64,000 nt of DNA from Pseudomonas pudica (GCF_015680405.1 NZ_JADLJS010000001.1:248001-312000), one strand, 5' to 3'. Shown: positions 23,338 to 36,516, counted from the first letter of the stretch. Notes: a model not told the origin generated them from the letters alone. A program made the numbers and translations.

Positions 23338-24621
23338 CTATGCCGCCAACCGGCCACTGGCAATCGCCTCGGACGCCGCCAGCATCGCGCGCAGCAACAC
23401 CGCGCAGCCCGCGGCGAGGTCCTCGGGTGTGGCGTTCTCGATCTCGTTATGGCTGATACCGTTCTCGCACGGCACGAAAATCATCCCCGCCGGCCCCAGT
23501 TCGGCCAGGAAGATCGCGTCGTGCCCCGCGCCGCTGACAATGTCCATGTGCGGCAGGCCCAGCGCCTGCGCAGATTCACGCACAGCATCGACACACCCCT
23601 GGTCGAAGTACAACGCCGGGAAATCGGCCGTGGGTACCAGTTCGTGGCTCAGGCCATACCTGGCACAGGTCGCCTCGATCACCGCGCGCACATCGGCAAT
23701 CATGGCATTCAGCTGCTCACCCTCCAGATGACGGAAGTCCAGGGTCATGCGCACTTCGCCCGGGATCACGTTGCGCGAACCTGGGTAGGCCTGCAGGCAA
23801 CCCACCGTGCCACAGGCATGGGGCTGGTGGCCGAGGGCGGTGCGGTTGACTGCCTCCACCACCGCCGCCGCGCCAACCAGGGCGTCCTTGCGCAGGTGCA
23901 TGGGCGTAGGGCCGGCGTGCGCCTCGACACCGCGCAGGGTCAGGTCGAACCACTTCTGGCCCAGCGCGCCCAGCACCACGCCGATGGTCTTGCGCTGATC
24001 TTCGAGGATCGGGCCCTGCTCGATATGCGCTTCGAAATAGGCCCCCACCGGGTGGCCTGACACGACGCGCGGGCCGGCGTAGCCGATGGCGTTCAACGCC
24101 TCGCCAACGCTGACACCCTGGGCGTCGCGCTTGGCCAGGGTTTCCTCCAGGGTGAACTTGCCGGCGAACACCCCGGAGCCCATCATGCAGGGCGCAAAGC
24201 GCGAACCTTCCTCGTTGGTCCACACCACCACTTCCAGCGGTGCTTCGGTTTCCACGCCGAGGTCGTTGAGGGTGCGGAGCACCTCCAGCCCGGCCATCAC
24301 CCCGAAGCAGCCGTCGAACTTGCCACCGGTGGGCTGCGTGTCGATGTGGCTACCGGTCATCACCGGGGGCAGCTTGGGGTTACGCCCCGGGCGACGGGCG
24401 AAGATGTTGCCGACGGCGTCGATGCTGACCGTGCAACCGGCGGCCTCGGACCACTGCACGAACAGGTCGCGGGCCTGGCGGTCGAGGTCGGTCAGGGCCA
24501 GGCGGCACACGCCGCCCTTGGCGGTGGCACCGAGGCGGGCCAGGTCCATCAGGGACTGCCAAAGGCGGGTGCTGTCGATATGGTGAGTGGTGGTCTTCAG
24601 GATCTCTTTGACTGGGGTCAC
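23338..24621 (-). CDS. pydC: Beta-ureidopropionase / N-carbamoyl-amino-acid hydrolase (M20 family)
   Basis: 427-residue zinc-dependent amidohydrolase of the M20/M28 fold that releases NH3 and CO2 from N-carbamoyl-beta-alanine, the last step of reductive uracil and thymine breakdown. Metal-binding segments are GSHIDTQPTGGKFDGCFGV and WTNEEGSRFAPCMMGS. The dimerisation domain covers roughly residues 210-325, and a C-terminal AGHDAIFLAELGPAGMIFVPC follows. The GTG start at 24621 has GAAGGAG upstream; the frame open to 24687 would run into a REP copy. It lies downstream of the permease gene on the same strand, in a cluster with hydA and preTA that fixes the pathway. Confidence 0.9.
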   Translation of the reverse strand: MTPVKEILKTTTHHIDSTRLWQSLMDLARLGATAKGGVCRLALTDLDRQARDLFVQWSEAAGCTVSIDAVGNIFARRPGRNPKLPPVMTGSHIDTQPTGGKFDGCFGVMAGLEVLRTLNDLGVETEAPLEVVVWTNEEGSRFAPCMMGSGVFAGKFTLEETLAKRDAQGVSVGEALNAIGYAGPRVVSGHPVGAYFEAHIEQGPILEDQRKTIGVVLGALGQKWFDLTLRGVEAHAGPTPMHLRKDALVGAAAVVEAVNRTALGHQPHACGTVGCLQAYPGSRNVIPGEVRMTLDFRHLEGEQLNAMIADVRAVIEATCARYGLSHELVPTADFPALYFDQGCVDAVRESAQALGLPHMDIVSGAGHDAIFLAELGPAGMIFVPCENGISHNEIENATPEDLAAGCAVLLRAMLAASEAIASGRLAA

Positions 24622-24655
24622 GGGTTTCTCCTTCAGGCTTTTCTGTTGTCTGTGC

Positions 24656-24755
24656 TGGCCTCTTCGCGGGTAAACCCGCTCCCACAAGGACAGCGCTGGC
24701 CTCGGGACCTGCGCTGTACCTGTGGGAGCGGGTTTACCCGCGAAAAAGCCAGCGC
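24656..24755. repeat. Inverted REP pair between the permease and ureidopropionase genes
   Basis: Two inverted GCGGGTAAACCCGCTCCCAC copies separated by about 35 bases. They lie between two genes of the same strand and so could shape their relative mRNA levels. Confidence 0.9.
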
Positions 24756-24759
24756 GGTC

Positions 24760-26250
24760 TCACGGCAAGGGCTTGGCCACTCGCGCCGGGCTGCGCGCGA
24801 CCACTCCGGCGAAGAGGTAATACAGCGCCCCACCCAGCAGCGAACCGGTGAACCAGCCGTAGTCGTAGAACCAGCTGAAACTGTTGTTGCCAATCGCCAT
24901 GACGGTCAGCGCCACCGGCAACGCAAAGGCGGCAAAACCGGCCCAGTTCCACGCCGGGTACACGTCGTCGCGGTACAGCCCGGCCAGGTCCAGCTTCTGC
25001 CGGCGAATCAGGAAGTAGTCCACCACCATGATCCCGGCGATCGGCCCCAGCAGGCTGGAATAACCCAGCAGCCAGTTGGAGTACACACTCTCCAGGCTCA
25101 GGTCGGAGACGATCCAGCCCAGCTTCTTCAGCAACTCATGCCCCATAAGCGCCAAGCCGATGAAGCCGGTCAGCCACACCGCTCGGCTGCGACCGATCAG
25201 GCGTGGGGCGATGTTCTGGAAGTCGTTGGTCGGCGACACGATGTTCGCCGCGGTGTTGGTCGACAGCGTGGCGATCACGGTCAGCGCCATGGCCAGGGCC
25301 ACCCAGAACGGGCTGTGGATCTTGCCGATCAGGCTGACCGGGTCGGACACGGTCTCGCCAACCAGCGACGCCGAGGCAGCGGTCAGCACCACGCCCAGCG
25401 CGGCGAACAGGAACATGGTCAGCGGCAAGCCGAAGATCTGCCCGAGAATCTGGTCCTTCTGGCTGCGGGCGTAACGGCTGAAGTCGGGAATGTTCAGCGA
25501 TAGCGTGGCCCAGAAACCGACCATGGCGGTAAGCCCGGCGCAGAAGTAGCCGAGCATGTTCGCTCCTTCCGGGCGCTTGGGCGGCTGGGCCAGCAGTTCG
25601 GTCATCGACATGTGCGGCAAGGCCCAGAACAGCAGGCCTACGCCAACCGCCACCAGCAGCGGTGCCGACAGCGTTTCGAGCCACTTGATCGACTCGGCGC
25701 CGCGCAGCACCACCCACAGGTTCAGGCACCAGAAGATCATGAAGCCGATCACCTCGCCAGTGCCGCCCAGGGCCTTCCAGCCGTCGAACACCGAGCCGAG
25801 GAACAGGTGGATGGCCAAGCCGCCGAACATGGTCTGGATGCCGAACCAGCCACAAGCGACTACCGCGCGGATCAGGCATGGCACGTTTGAGCCGATGATG
25901 CCGAACGACGAACGCAGCAGCACCGGGAACGGAATGCCGTACTTGGTGCCAGGGAAGGCGTTGAGGGTGAGCGGAATCAGCACGATCAGGTTGGCCAGCA
26001 AGATCGCCAGCAAGGCTTCGCCCACGCTGAGGCCGAAGTAGGCGGTGAGCACGCCGCCGAGGGTGTAGGTGGGCACGCAGATGGACATGCCCACCCACAG
26101 GGCGGTGATATGCCATTTGTTCCAGGTACGCTGGTGCACCTTGGTCGGGGCGATGTCGTGGTTGTAGCGCGGGCTGTCGAGAACATCGCTGCCCTCGGAC
26201 AGCTCGAACAAGCCATCCTGCTCGACCACTTCCGATCTGCTTTGCTGCAT
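24760..26250 (-). CDS. NCS1 family nucleobase/hydantoin permease
   Basis: 496-residue nucleobase:cation symporter-1 with 12 predicted membrane helices. Family features are the N-terminal RTWNKWHITALWVGMSICVPTYTLGG, AFPGTKYGIPFPVLLRSSFG, ACGWFGIQTMFGG and NIPDFSRYARSQKDQ. In this cluster it most likely imports uracil, thymine or dihydropyrimidine. The start at 26250 has GGAG; the in-frame ATG at 26325 would add 25 residues ahead of the conserved N-terminus. It is transcribed divergently from hydA across a 343-bp region with two palindromes. Confidence 0.92.
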   Translation of the reverse strand: MQQSRSEVVEQDGLFELSEGSDVLDSPRYNHDIAPTKVHQRTWNKWHITALWVGMSICVPTYTLGGVLTAYFGLSVGEALLAILLANLIVLIPLTLNAFPGTKYGIPFPVLLRSSFGIIGSNVPCLIRAVVACGWFGIQTMFGGLAIHLFLGSVFDGWKALGGTGEVIGFMIFWCLNLWVVLRGAESIKWLETLSAPLLVAVGVGLLFWALPHMSMTELLAQPPKRPEGANMLGYFCAGLTAMVGFWATLSLNIPDFSRYARSQKDQILGQIFGLPLTMFLFAALGVVLTAASASLVGETVSDPVSLIGKIHSPFWVALAMALTVIATLSTNTAANIVSPTNDFQNIAPRLIGRSRAVWLTGFIGLALMGHELLKKLGWIVSDLSLESVYSNWLLGYSSLLGPIAGIMVVDYFLIRRQKLDLAGLYRDDVYPAWNWAGFAAFALPVALTVMAIGNNSFSWFYDYGWFTGSLLGGALYYLFAGVVARSPARVAKPLP

Positions 26251-28033
<1,783 letters not shown>

Positions 28034-28041
28034 GGCCATTG

Positions 28042-28141
28042 GGGCTGCTGTGCAGCCCATCGCGACACAAGGCCGCTCCTACAGGAGTGTGCGGTTCCTT
28101 GTAGGAGCGGCCTTGTGTCGCGATGGGGCGCGCAGCGGCCC
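28042..28141. repeat. Inverted pair of a second REP-like family
   Basis: Two inverted copies of a sequence distinct from the common REP: TGTAGGAGCGGCCTTGTGTC followed by GCGATGGGGC. They flank about 20 bases and lie between hydA and preT. It is the only pair of this type in the window. Confidence 0.85.
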
Positions 28142-28198
28142 CAGAAACCACCGCAATGCTTGTCGCCTGCATCCATAAAAAATAGAGAGGCTACAACC

Positions 28199-29566
28199 GT
28201 GATCGACGCTCTGAACCACTTGCCGCGCCCCCGGGCCGGTGCCGACCAGCTGGCCGAGCGCTTCAGCGACCTGGCCCCACCCCTCACCGCCCGCCAGGCC
28301 GCCGTCGAAAGCGCACGCTGCCTGTATTGCTATGACGCTCCCTGCGTCAACGCCTGCCCTAGCGAGATCGACATCCCGTCGTTCATCCACCGCATCAGCG
28401 ACGAAAACCTGCAAGGCGCCGCCGAGCGCATTCTCTCGGCCAACATCCTCGGCGGCAGTTGCGCCCGCGTCTGCCCCACCGAAATCCTTTGCCAGCAAGC
28501 CTGCGTACGCAACAACGCGCAGGAATGCGCACCGGTGCTGATCGGCCAGCTGCAGCGCTATGCCCTGGACAACGCCCACTTCACCGAGCACCCGTTCCAG
28601 CGCTCGCCGGCCACTGGCAAGCGCATCGCCGTAGTTGGTGCCGGCCCCGCCGGGCTGTCGTGCGCCCACCGCCTGGCCATGCACGGGCATGATGTGGTCG
28701 TGTTCGAGGCCAGCGACAAGGCCGGGGGCCTCAACGAGTACGGCATCGCCCGCTACAAGCTGGTGGACGACTACGCCCAGCGTGAAGTGGAATTCCTGCT
28801 TGGTATCGGTGGCATTGAAATTCGCCATGGCCAGCGCCTGGGCAGCAACCTCGGCCTGGGCGAACTGCGCGACCAGTACGACGCAGTGTTCCTCGGCCTC
28901 GGCCTGAATGCTGTGCGCCAGCTCGGCCTGCCGGATGAAGAGGCCCCCGGCCTGCTCGCCGCCACCGCATACATCCGCGAACTACGCCAGGCCGACGACC
29001 TGAGCCAGTTGCCCCTGGCCGACCGCTGCCTGGTGATCGGCGCCGGCAACACCGCCATCGACATGGCCGTGCAGATGAGCCGCCTGGGTGCTCGCGACGT
29101 CAACCTGGTGTACCGCCGCGGCCATGCCGACATGGGTGCGACCGGCCACGAGCAGGAGATCGCCAAGGCCAACCAGGTACGCCTGCACACCTGGGCCCGC
29201 CCCGATGCCGTGCTGCTGGACGACAGCGGCAAGGTGCGCGGCATGCGCTTCGCCTGCACCGAACTGGCAGACGGCCACCTGCGCGACACCGGCGACACCT
29301 TCGAACTGGCCGCCGATGCGATCTTCAAGGCCATCGGCCAACGCTTCGACGACACCAGCCTCGGTGACCCGGTGGCCGCACAGCTGGCGCGCGACGGCGA
29401 GCGCATCCGCGTCGACGAAACGATGCAGACCAGCCTGCCGGGTGTCTATGCCGGCGGCGACTGCACCGCCCTGGGCCAGGACCTGACCGTCCAGGCCGTG
29501 CAACACGGCAAGCTGGCCGCCGAAGCCATCCATGCCCAACTCATGCTCAACGTGGAGGCTGCGTAA
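28199..29566 (+). CDS. preT: NAD-dependent dihydropyrimidine dehydrogenase subunit PreT
   Basis: 455-residue flavoprotein subunit that passes electrons from NAD(P)H to PreA for reduction of uracil and thymine. The N-terminal Fe-S domain has CLYCYDAPCVNACP and a second Cys group CARVCPTEILCQQAC. An FAD site VVGAGPAGLSCAHRL and a pyridine-nucleotide site VIGAGNTAIDMAVQ follow, closed by GVYAGGDCT. This is the N-terminal half of eukaryotic DPD as a separate protein. The GTG start has GAGAGG upstream; in-frame ATGs further up lie within the REP-like pair. The preA ATG follows its stop codon directly. Confidence 0.95.
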   Translation: MIDALNHLPRPRAGADQLAERFSDLAPPLTARQAAVESARCLYCYDAPCVNACPSEIDIPSFIHRISDENLQGAAERILSANILGGSCARVCPTEILCQQACVRNNAQECAPVLIGQLQRYALDNAHFTEHPFQRSPATGKRIAVVGAGPAGLSCAHRLAMHGHDVVVFEASDKAGGLNEYGIARYKLVDDYAQREVEFLLGIGGIEIRHGQRLGSNLGLGELRDQYDAVFLGLGLNAVRQLGLPDEEAPGLLAATAYIRELRQADDLSQLPLADRCLVIGAGNTAIDMAVQMSRLGARDVNLVYRRGHADMGATGHEQEIAKANQVRLHTWARPDAVLLDDSGKVRGMRFACTELADGHLRDTGDTFELAADAIFKAIGQRFDDTSLGDPVAAQLARDGERIRVDETMQTSLPGVYAGGDCTALGQDLTVQAVQHGKLAAEAIHAQLMLNVEAA

Positions 29567-30841
29567 ATGGCCGACCTGTCCATCGAATTTGCCGGCATCA
29601 AGGCACCCAACCCCTTCTGGCTGGCCTCCGCACCGCCAACCGACAAGGCCTACAACGTGGTCCGCGCCTTCGAGGCCGGCTGGGGTGGCGTAGTGTGGAA
29701 AACACTGGGCGAAGACCCGGCGGCAGTCAACGTGTCGTCGCGCTACTCGGCGCATTACGGCCCCAACCGCCAGGTGCAGGGCATCAACAACATCGAGCTG
29801 ATCACCGACCGCTCGCTGGACATCAACCTGCGCGAAATCACCCAGGTGAAGAAGGACTGGCCCGACCGCGCACTGATCGTTTCGCTGATGGTGCCGTGCG
29901 TGGAAGACTCGTGGAAGTTCATCCTGCCGCTGGTGGAAGCCACCGGGGCCGATGGCATCGAACTGAATTTCGGCTGCCCGCACGGCATGCCGGAGCGCGG
30001 CATGGGTGCGGCGGTCGGCCAGGTGCCGGAGTACGTCGAAATGGTCACCCGCTGGTGCAAGACGTATTGCTCGCTGCCGGTGATCGTCAAACTCACGCCG
30101 AACATCACCGACATCCGCCAGTCGGCCCGCGCCGCCCACCGTGGCGGGGCCGATGCAGTGTCGTTGATCAATACCATCAACTCGATCACCAGCGTCGACC
30201 TCGACCGCATGGTCGCCCACCCCATCGTCGGTGACCAGAGCACCCATGGCGGTTACTGCGGTTCGGCGGTGAAGCCGATTGCCCTGAACATGGTGGCGGA
30301 AATCGCCCGCGACCCGCAGACGCACGGTTTGCCGATCTGCGGTATTGGCGGCATCGGCAGCTGGCGTGACGCAGCCGAGTTCATGGCCCTGGGCAGCGGT
30401 GCCGTGCAGGTGTGCACGGCAGCGATGCTGCACGGCTTCCGCATCGTCGAGGACATGAAGGACGGCCTGGCGCGCTGGATGGACCAGCATGGGCACCACA
30501 ACATCGAGGCGTTCCGCGGCCAGGCGGTAGGGCATACCACCGACTGGAAGTACCTGGACATGAACTACAAGTCGGTGGCGCACATCGACCAACAAGCATG
30601 CATTGGCTGCGGGCGCTGCCACATTGCCTGTGAGGATACTTCCCACCAGGCGATTGCCAGTACGCTGAAGGCAGATGGCACGCATGCCTACAGTGTGATC
30701 GAGGAAGAATGCGTGGGCTGCAACCTGTGCCAGATCACCTGCCCGGTGGAGAGCTGCATCGAAATGGTGGCTCAGGATACCGGCAAGCCTTACCTGAACT
30801 GGACGCAGGACCCGCGTAACCCCTACCGCGAGGCCAGCTGA
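29567..30841 (+). CDS. preA: NAD-dependent dihydropyrimidine dehydrogenase subunit PreA
   Basis: 424-residue catalytic subunit: an FMN TIM barrel like dihydroorotate dehydrogenase, then two [4Fe-4S] clusters (CIGCGRCHIAC and CVGCNLCQITCP). The segment NFGCPHG supplies Cys137, equivalent to the general acid Cys671 of mammalian DPD; the Ser before it is Gly here. Other FMN contacts are KLTPNITD and GIGGIGSW. It immediately follows preT with no spacer and ends ahead of a GC hairpin. Together with PreT it reduces uracil and thymine. Confidence 0.96.
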   Translation: MADLSIEFAGIKAPNPFWLASAPPTDKAYNVVRAFEAGWGGVVWKTLGEDPAAVNVSSRYSAHYGPNRQVQGINNIELITDRSLDINLREITQVKKDWPDRALIVSLMVPCVEDSWKFILPLVEATGADGIELNFGCPHGMPERGMGAAVGQVPEYVEMVTRWCKTYCSLPVIVKLTPNITDIRQSARAAHRGGADAVSLINTINSITSVDLDRMVAHPIVGDQSTHGGYCGSAVKPIALNMVAEIARDPQTHGLPICGIGGIGSWRDAAEFMALGSGAVQVCTAAMLHGFRIVEDMKDGLARWMDQHGHHNIEAFRGQAVGHTTDWKYLDMNYKSVAHIDQQACIGCGRCHIACEDTSHQAIASTLKADGTHAYSVIEEECVGCNLCQITCPVESCIEMVAQDTGKPYLNWTQDPRNPYREAS

Positions 30842-30849
30842 AACCCATT

Positions 30850-30868
30850 GGGGCCGCGCGGCGGCCCC
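30850..30868. terminator. GC-rich hairpin between convergent preA and the regulator gene
   Basis: A perfect 8-bp stem GGGGCCGC (30850-30857) with GCGGCCCC (30861-30868) around a 3-base loop. There is no T-tract, so terminator activity is uncertain. Confidence 0.5.
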
Positions 30869-30872
30869 GACC

Positions 30873-31493
30873 TCAAGGCTCCAGCCCGATCCCCCGCAAG
30901 ATCACACTGGTCACCGTCTGCACGGCATTTTCAAAGGCCATGTCCGACAACGCCTCCCCGCCATTGAGCAACGTCACCTGGTAACCAAAGTCGGCATAGT
31001 GCTGGGTCGAGGCCCAGATCATGTACAAAAGCGCCGACGGCTCCACCGGCAGGATGCGCCCCTCCTCCACCCAGCGGCGGATCTTGGCTTCCTTCAGCTT
31101 GGCCCAGGGCACCAGGCTTTCATCCAGGTTCACCCCCAGCACCGGCGCCCCATGCAGCATCTCTTCGGCCCAGATCTTCGAGCCCAGCGGCCGCGAGCGC
31201 GAGTGGCCCATCTTTGCCCGGATGTAACTGGTGAGCACCACGCGCGGGTCGTCGAAGTTCTCGAAGCACAGCGCGTCCTGCTTCCACACGTCCAGCAGGT
31301 CCTGCAGCACAGCACGGAACAGGTCGTCCTTGGTGCTGAAGTAGTAATGAAGGTTGGAACGCGGCAACTCGGCCTGCTCGGCGATATCACCCATCGAGGT
31401 GGCGCCATAGCCCTTCTCGGCGAACACCTTTTCCGCTGCCTGCAGAATCTTCTCGATATTGCGTCGGCGGATTTCGATCTTGTGGTTGGCCAT
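30873..31493 (-). CDS. TetR/AcrR family regulator, RutR-like
   Basis: 206-residue TetR-type repressor. The helix-turn-helix region is GATSMGDIAEQAELPRSNLHYYFSTKDDLF at about residues 30-60. The C-terminal ligand domain resembles RutR-type regulators (KIWAEEMLHGAPVL, WASTQHYADFGYQV). Lying convergent with preA at the end of the pyrimidine cluster, it is the probable regulator of those genes, perhaps sensing uracil or a breakdown product. The start ATG shares its A with the stop codon of a 32-codon ORF just upstream (TGATG), so its translation is likely coupled; its own Shine-Dalgarno is weak. Confidence 0.88.
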   Translation of the reverse strand: MANHKIEIRRRNIEKILQAAEKVFAEKGYGATSMGDIAEQAELPRSNLHYYFSTKDDLFRAVLQDLLDVWKQDALCFENFDDPRVVLTSYIRAKMGHSRSRPLGSKIWAEEMLHGAPVLGVNLDESLVPWAKLKEAKIRRWVEEGRILPVEPSALLYMIWASTQHYADFGYQVTLLNGGEALSDMAFENAVQTVTSVILRGIGLEP

Positions 31494-31591
31494 CAGGCTT
31501 GGGCCGTCCACACCGCCAGCTCATGACCGTCTGAGTAGATGAAATTGAACTCGATGTTGCCGATCTGCCGGTCAGTACCGCGAATGCCCAT
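31493..31591 (-). CDS. 32-residue ORF translationally coupled to the TetR-type regulator gene
   Basis: A short frame starting MGIRGTDRQIGNIEFNF and ending AVWTAQA. It has a clear GGAG five bases before its ATG, and its TGA stop overlaps the regulator's ATG as TGATG. The regulator itself has almost no ribosome-binding site, so ribosomes finishing this frame probably start it. The peptide has no signal sequence or known motif. It could be a leader peptide or the remnant of a larger gene. Confidence 0.5.
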   Translation of the reverse strand: MGIRGTDRQIGNIEFNFIYSDGHELAVWTAQA

Positions 31592-31676
31592 GTGTGCTCC
31601 GTGCCAAAGGGGTTTGCCCTAGTCTACTCCGCTTACTCCAAGCCAGCGCAATCCCTGTAGGAGACCGCCACCTGAC

Positions 31677-33473
31677 TTAGCTACAGCTCGCCCGATCACG
31701 CACCGGGCACTGTGCGCGGTGCAGGTTCAGTGCGGTGTTGATGATGCCGATATGGCTGAACGCCTGGGGGAAGTTGCCAAGCATGCGCTGGCCCGCCGGG
31801 TCGTACTGTTCAGCCAGCAGGCCAAGGTCGTTGCACAGGCCGGTCAAGCGTTCGTACAGTGCCTGCGCTTCTGCCTGGCGGCCCAGCAATACATACACGT
31901 CGGCCAGCCAGAACGAACACACCAGGAAGGTGCCCTCCCCGGACGTCAGGCCATCGCTGCAGCGATCGCTGTCATAGCGCAGCAGCAGGCCGTTTTTCAG
32001 CAGGCGTTGTTCGACCTGTTCGAGCGTGCGCAAAAAGCGCGGGTCATCCGCCGGCAGAAAGCCGGTCAGGGCGATCTGCAACAAGCTGGCGTCCATCTCG
32101 GTCGAGCCATAGGCCTGGACGAAAAAGCGGCCGCTGGGGTCCAGGCCCTGCGCGCACACTTCACGACGAATCTCGTCAGCCACCTGGCGGTAATGCCGCC
32201 CGCGCTCGCGGCCCTCCTCGGTGGTGTCGGCCAGCCCCGCGGCACGGTCGAACGCCACCCAGGCCATGACCTTGGAGTGCACGAACTGCTGCCGGCCGCC
32301 GCGCACTTCCCAGATGCCCTCGTCCGCCTGGCGCCAGATGCGCTCGACGTAAGGCAGGATCGAGCGGGCGATGGCGGCGCTGCGCGAGTGGCGGGGCAAG
32401 CCGCCCTTGATTGCCTGGGTCATGGCATCGGCGAGCTCGCCGTAGATGTCCAGCTGCATCTGCGCTGACGCTGCATTGCCCACCCGCACCGGTTGCGAGT
32501 GCTCGTAGCCGGCCAGCCACGGCAAGGTGTATTCCTGCAGGTCGCGTTCGCCGGCCAGGCCGTACATGATCTGCATCTGCTCCGGGTTGCCGGCCACCGA
32601 GCGCAACAACCACTCGCGCCAAGCCTGGGCTTCATCGAAGTAGCCGAGGTTCATGAAGGCCAGCAGTGTCATGGTCGCGTCGCGCAGCCAACAGAAGCGG
32701 TAGTCCCAGTTGCGCTCGTGACCGATGCGCTCGGGCAGCGAGGTGGTGACGGCGGCAACGATGCCGCCGGTGGGCGCATAGGTCATGGCCTTGAGGGTCA
32801 GCAGCGAGCGGCGCACCAAGGCGGAGTATGGGCCCACCTGTGGGCAGCGGGCGGCGAAGGCCTGCCATTGGTCGATGGTCTGCGCCAGCGCTTCGTCGCT
32901 ATCACAGCCGGGCTGCACCGGCAGGTGCGATGGCTGGTGACGCAGGCTGAACACCTGGCGTTCGCCCGCACCGACGCGAAAGCGGGCGACGGTGTGCTGG
33001 TCGCGGGCATGCGGGGGAACGGTGCTGCACAGAATCAGTCGGTCGGGGCCGGCGACAGCGCTGAGGGACAGCGGGTCGAGCCGTTCTACCCAGGGCACGC
33101 TGCGGCCGTAGTCGAAGCGCATTACCAGGTCCATTTCGAAGTTGGTTTCGCCGGCTAGGCCTTCGACGATGCGCACCAGCGCGTTGACCTCGCCCAGCGG
33201 CATGAAGTCCAGCACGCGGGCGCGGCCGGTGGCGGTGACCCAGATGGTTTCCAGTACCAGGGTGTCGTCCAGGTATTGGCGGCTGCTGTGTTCGACCGGG
33301 TCGCTGGGGGCAAGGCGCCAGCGGCCGTTTTCCTCGTTGCCCAGCAGTGCGGCGAATACCGCGGGGGCGTCGAAGCGTGGCAGGCACAGCCAGTCGAGCG
33401 AGCCATCGCGGCTGACCAGGGCGGCGCTGCGGCAATTGCCCAGCAGGGCATAGTCTTCGATGTGGGCCGGCAT
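31677..33473 (-). CDS. Glycoside hydrolase family 15 protein (glucoamylase/trehalase-like)
   Basis: 598-residue cytoplasmic (no signal peptide) GH15 enzyme. It begins MPAHIEDYALLGNCRSAALVSRDGSLDWLCLPRFD, the standard N-terminal beta-sandwich start. The (alpha/alpha)6 barrel carries NWDYRFCWLRDATMTLLAFMNLGY, and later EGIWEVRGG and EGTFLVCSFWLADVY. Related mycobacterial GH15 proteins act as trehalases; others hydrolyse alpha-1,4 glucans. With zwf and gnd upstream on the same strand and the trehalose/glucan genes 10 kb away, trehalase or maltooligosaccharide hydrolase is plausible but unproven. AAGGAG precedes the ATG. Confidence 0.88.
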   Translation of the reverse strand: MPAHIEDYALLGNCRSAALVSRDGSLDWLCLPRFDAPAVFAALLGNEENGRWRLAPSDPVEHSSRQYLDDTLVLETIWVTATGRARVLDFMPLGEVNALVRIVEGLAGETNFEMDLVMRFDYGRSVPWVERLDPLSLSAVAGPDRLILCSTVPPHARDQHTVARFRVGAGERQVFSLRHQPSHLPVQPGCDSDEALAQTIDQWQAFAARCPQVGPYSALVRRSLLTLKAMTYAPTGGIVAAVTTSLPERIGHERNWDYRFCWLRDATMTLLAFMNLGYFDEAQAWREWLLRSVAGNPEQMQIMYGLAGERDLQEYTLPWLAGYEHSQPVRVGNAASAQMQLDIYGELADAMTQAIKGGLPRHSRSAAIARSILPYVERIWRQADEGIWEVRGGRQQFVHSKVMAWVAFDRAAGLADTTEEGRERGRHYRQVADEIRREVCAQGLDPSGRFFVQAYGSTEMDASLLQIALTGFLPADDPRFLRTLEQVEQRLLKNGLLLRYDSDRCSDGLTSGEGTFLVCSFWLADVYVLLGRQAEAQALYERLTGLCNDLGLLAEQYDPAGQRMLGNFPQAFSHIGIINTALNLHRAQCPVRDRASCS

Positions 33474-33500
33474 TGAGGCTCCTTAGTATGGTTGCCTGTG

Positions 33501-33599
33501 CTGGCCTTTTCGCGGGTGAACCCGCTCCCACAGGTACATCACAGGCCTTGAAACCTTCGATATCCCTGTGGGAGCGGGTTCACCCGCGAAAGGGCCAGC
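33501..33599. repeat. Inverted REP pair between zwf and the GH15 gene
   Basis: Two inverted copies of the GCGGGTGAACCCGCTCCCAC type, about 35 bases apart. Confidence 0.9.
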
Positions 33600-33617
33600 A
33601 CAGGCTTTACAAACAAC

Positions 33618-36103
<2,486 letters not shown>

Positions 36104-36306
36104 GAGCCGATGCTCCCCTTTCGAAATAAATGACAACACAAATTAGCTTTTCAGCTTAGTCCAGCGAACCGCTCGAGGGTTCAGCGACGAACGGCGAGAC
36201 CACAATAAACAAAAAAGTTCCCAAGACCTGCGAAAGAATTCAAAATGCGCCCGCCTGAAGCGTCTACGCTTTAACTTGTCACCAGCCAAAACCGCGAGGT
36301 GTGCTC

Positions 36307-36474
36307 ATGGGTACCTTGATGCCTGCAACCCCAACCCAGACCCTCTATGTCTCCGTGCGCCGTGATGAGCTGCGTAAACTGAAGGACGAACGTGACCAGC
36401 TGCGCCAGCAGGTCGCCCAATTGAACCTGCTGCTGGCGCAAGCACGCACAGACGGCAAGGCCGTCAGCCTCTGA
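36307..36474 (+). CDS. 55-residue coiled-coil hypothetical protein
   Basis: A short frame starting MGTLMPATPTQTLYVSVRR. Residues 18-46 are a charged amphipathic helix with Leu repeats (DELRKLKDERDQLRQQVAQL), predicted to form a coiled coil. GAGG lies seven bases before the ATG and codon use matches the neighbours. It is divergent from gnd and followed by a hairpin at 36489-36512. The sequence shows no known domain. An opposite-strand frame over the same bases has no ribosome-binding site. Confidence 0.6.
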   Translation: MGTLMPATPTQTLYVSVRRDELRKLKDERDQLRQQVAQLNLLLAQARTDGKAVSL

Positions 36475-36488
36475 AGTTGCCCCGTCCC

Positions 36489-36512
36489 TGTGGGAGCTGA
36501 ACTGCTCCCACA
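36489..36512. terminator. Hairpin between the coiled-coil ORF and the PAAR gene
   Basis: A perfect 9-bp stem TGTGGGAGC (36489-36497) with GCTCCCACA (36504-36512) and a 6-base loop. The arms resemble the outer part of a REP element, so it may be a reduced REP pair serving both convergent genes. Confidence 0.5.
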
Positions 36513-36516
36513 TCGC

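Noticed and set aside
29567..30841. PreA lacking the catalytic Cys of DPD
   Set aside because: On closer alignment the Cys of NFGCPHG is in the position of mammalian Cys671; only the preceding Ser is changed to Gly.
36104..36306. HexR-type operator (TTGT-N7/8-ACAA) before gnd-zwf
   Set aside because: ACAA and TTGT strings occur in the region but not with the required spacing and orientation.
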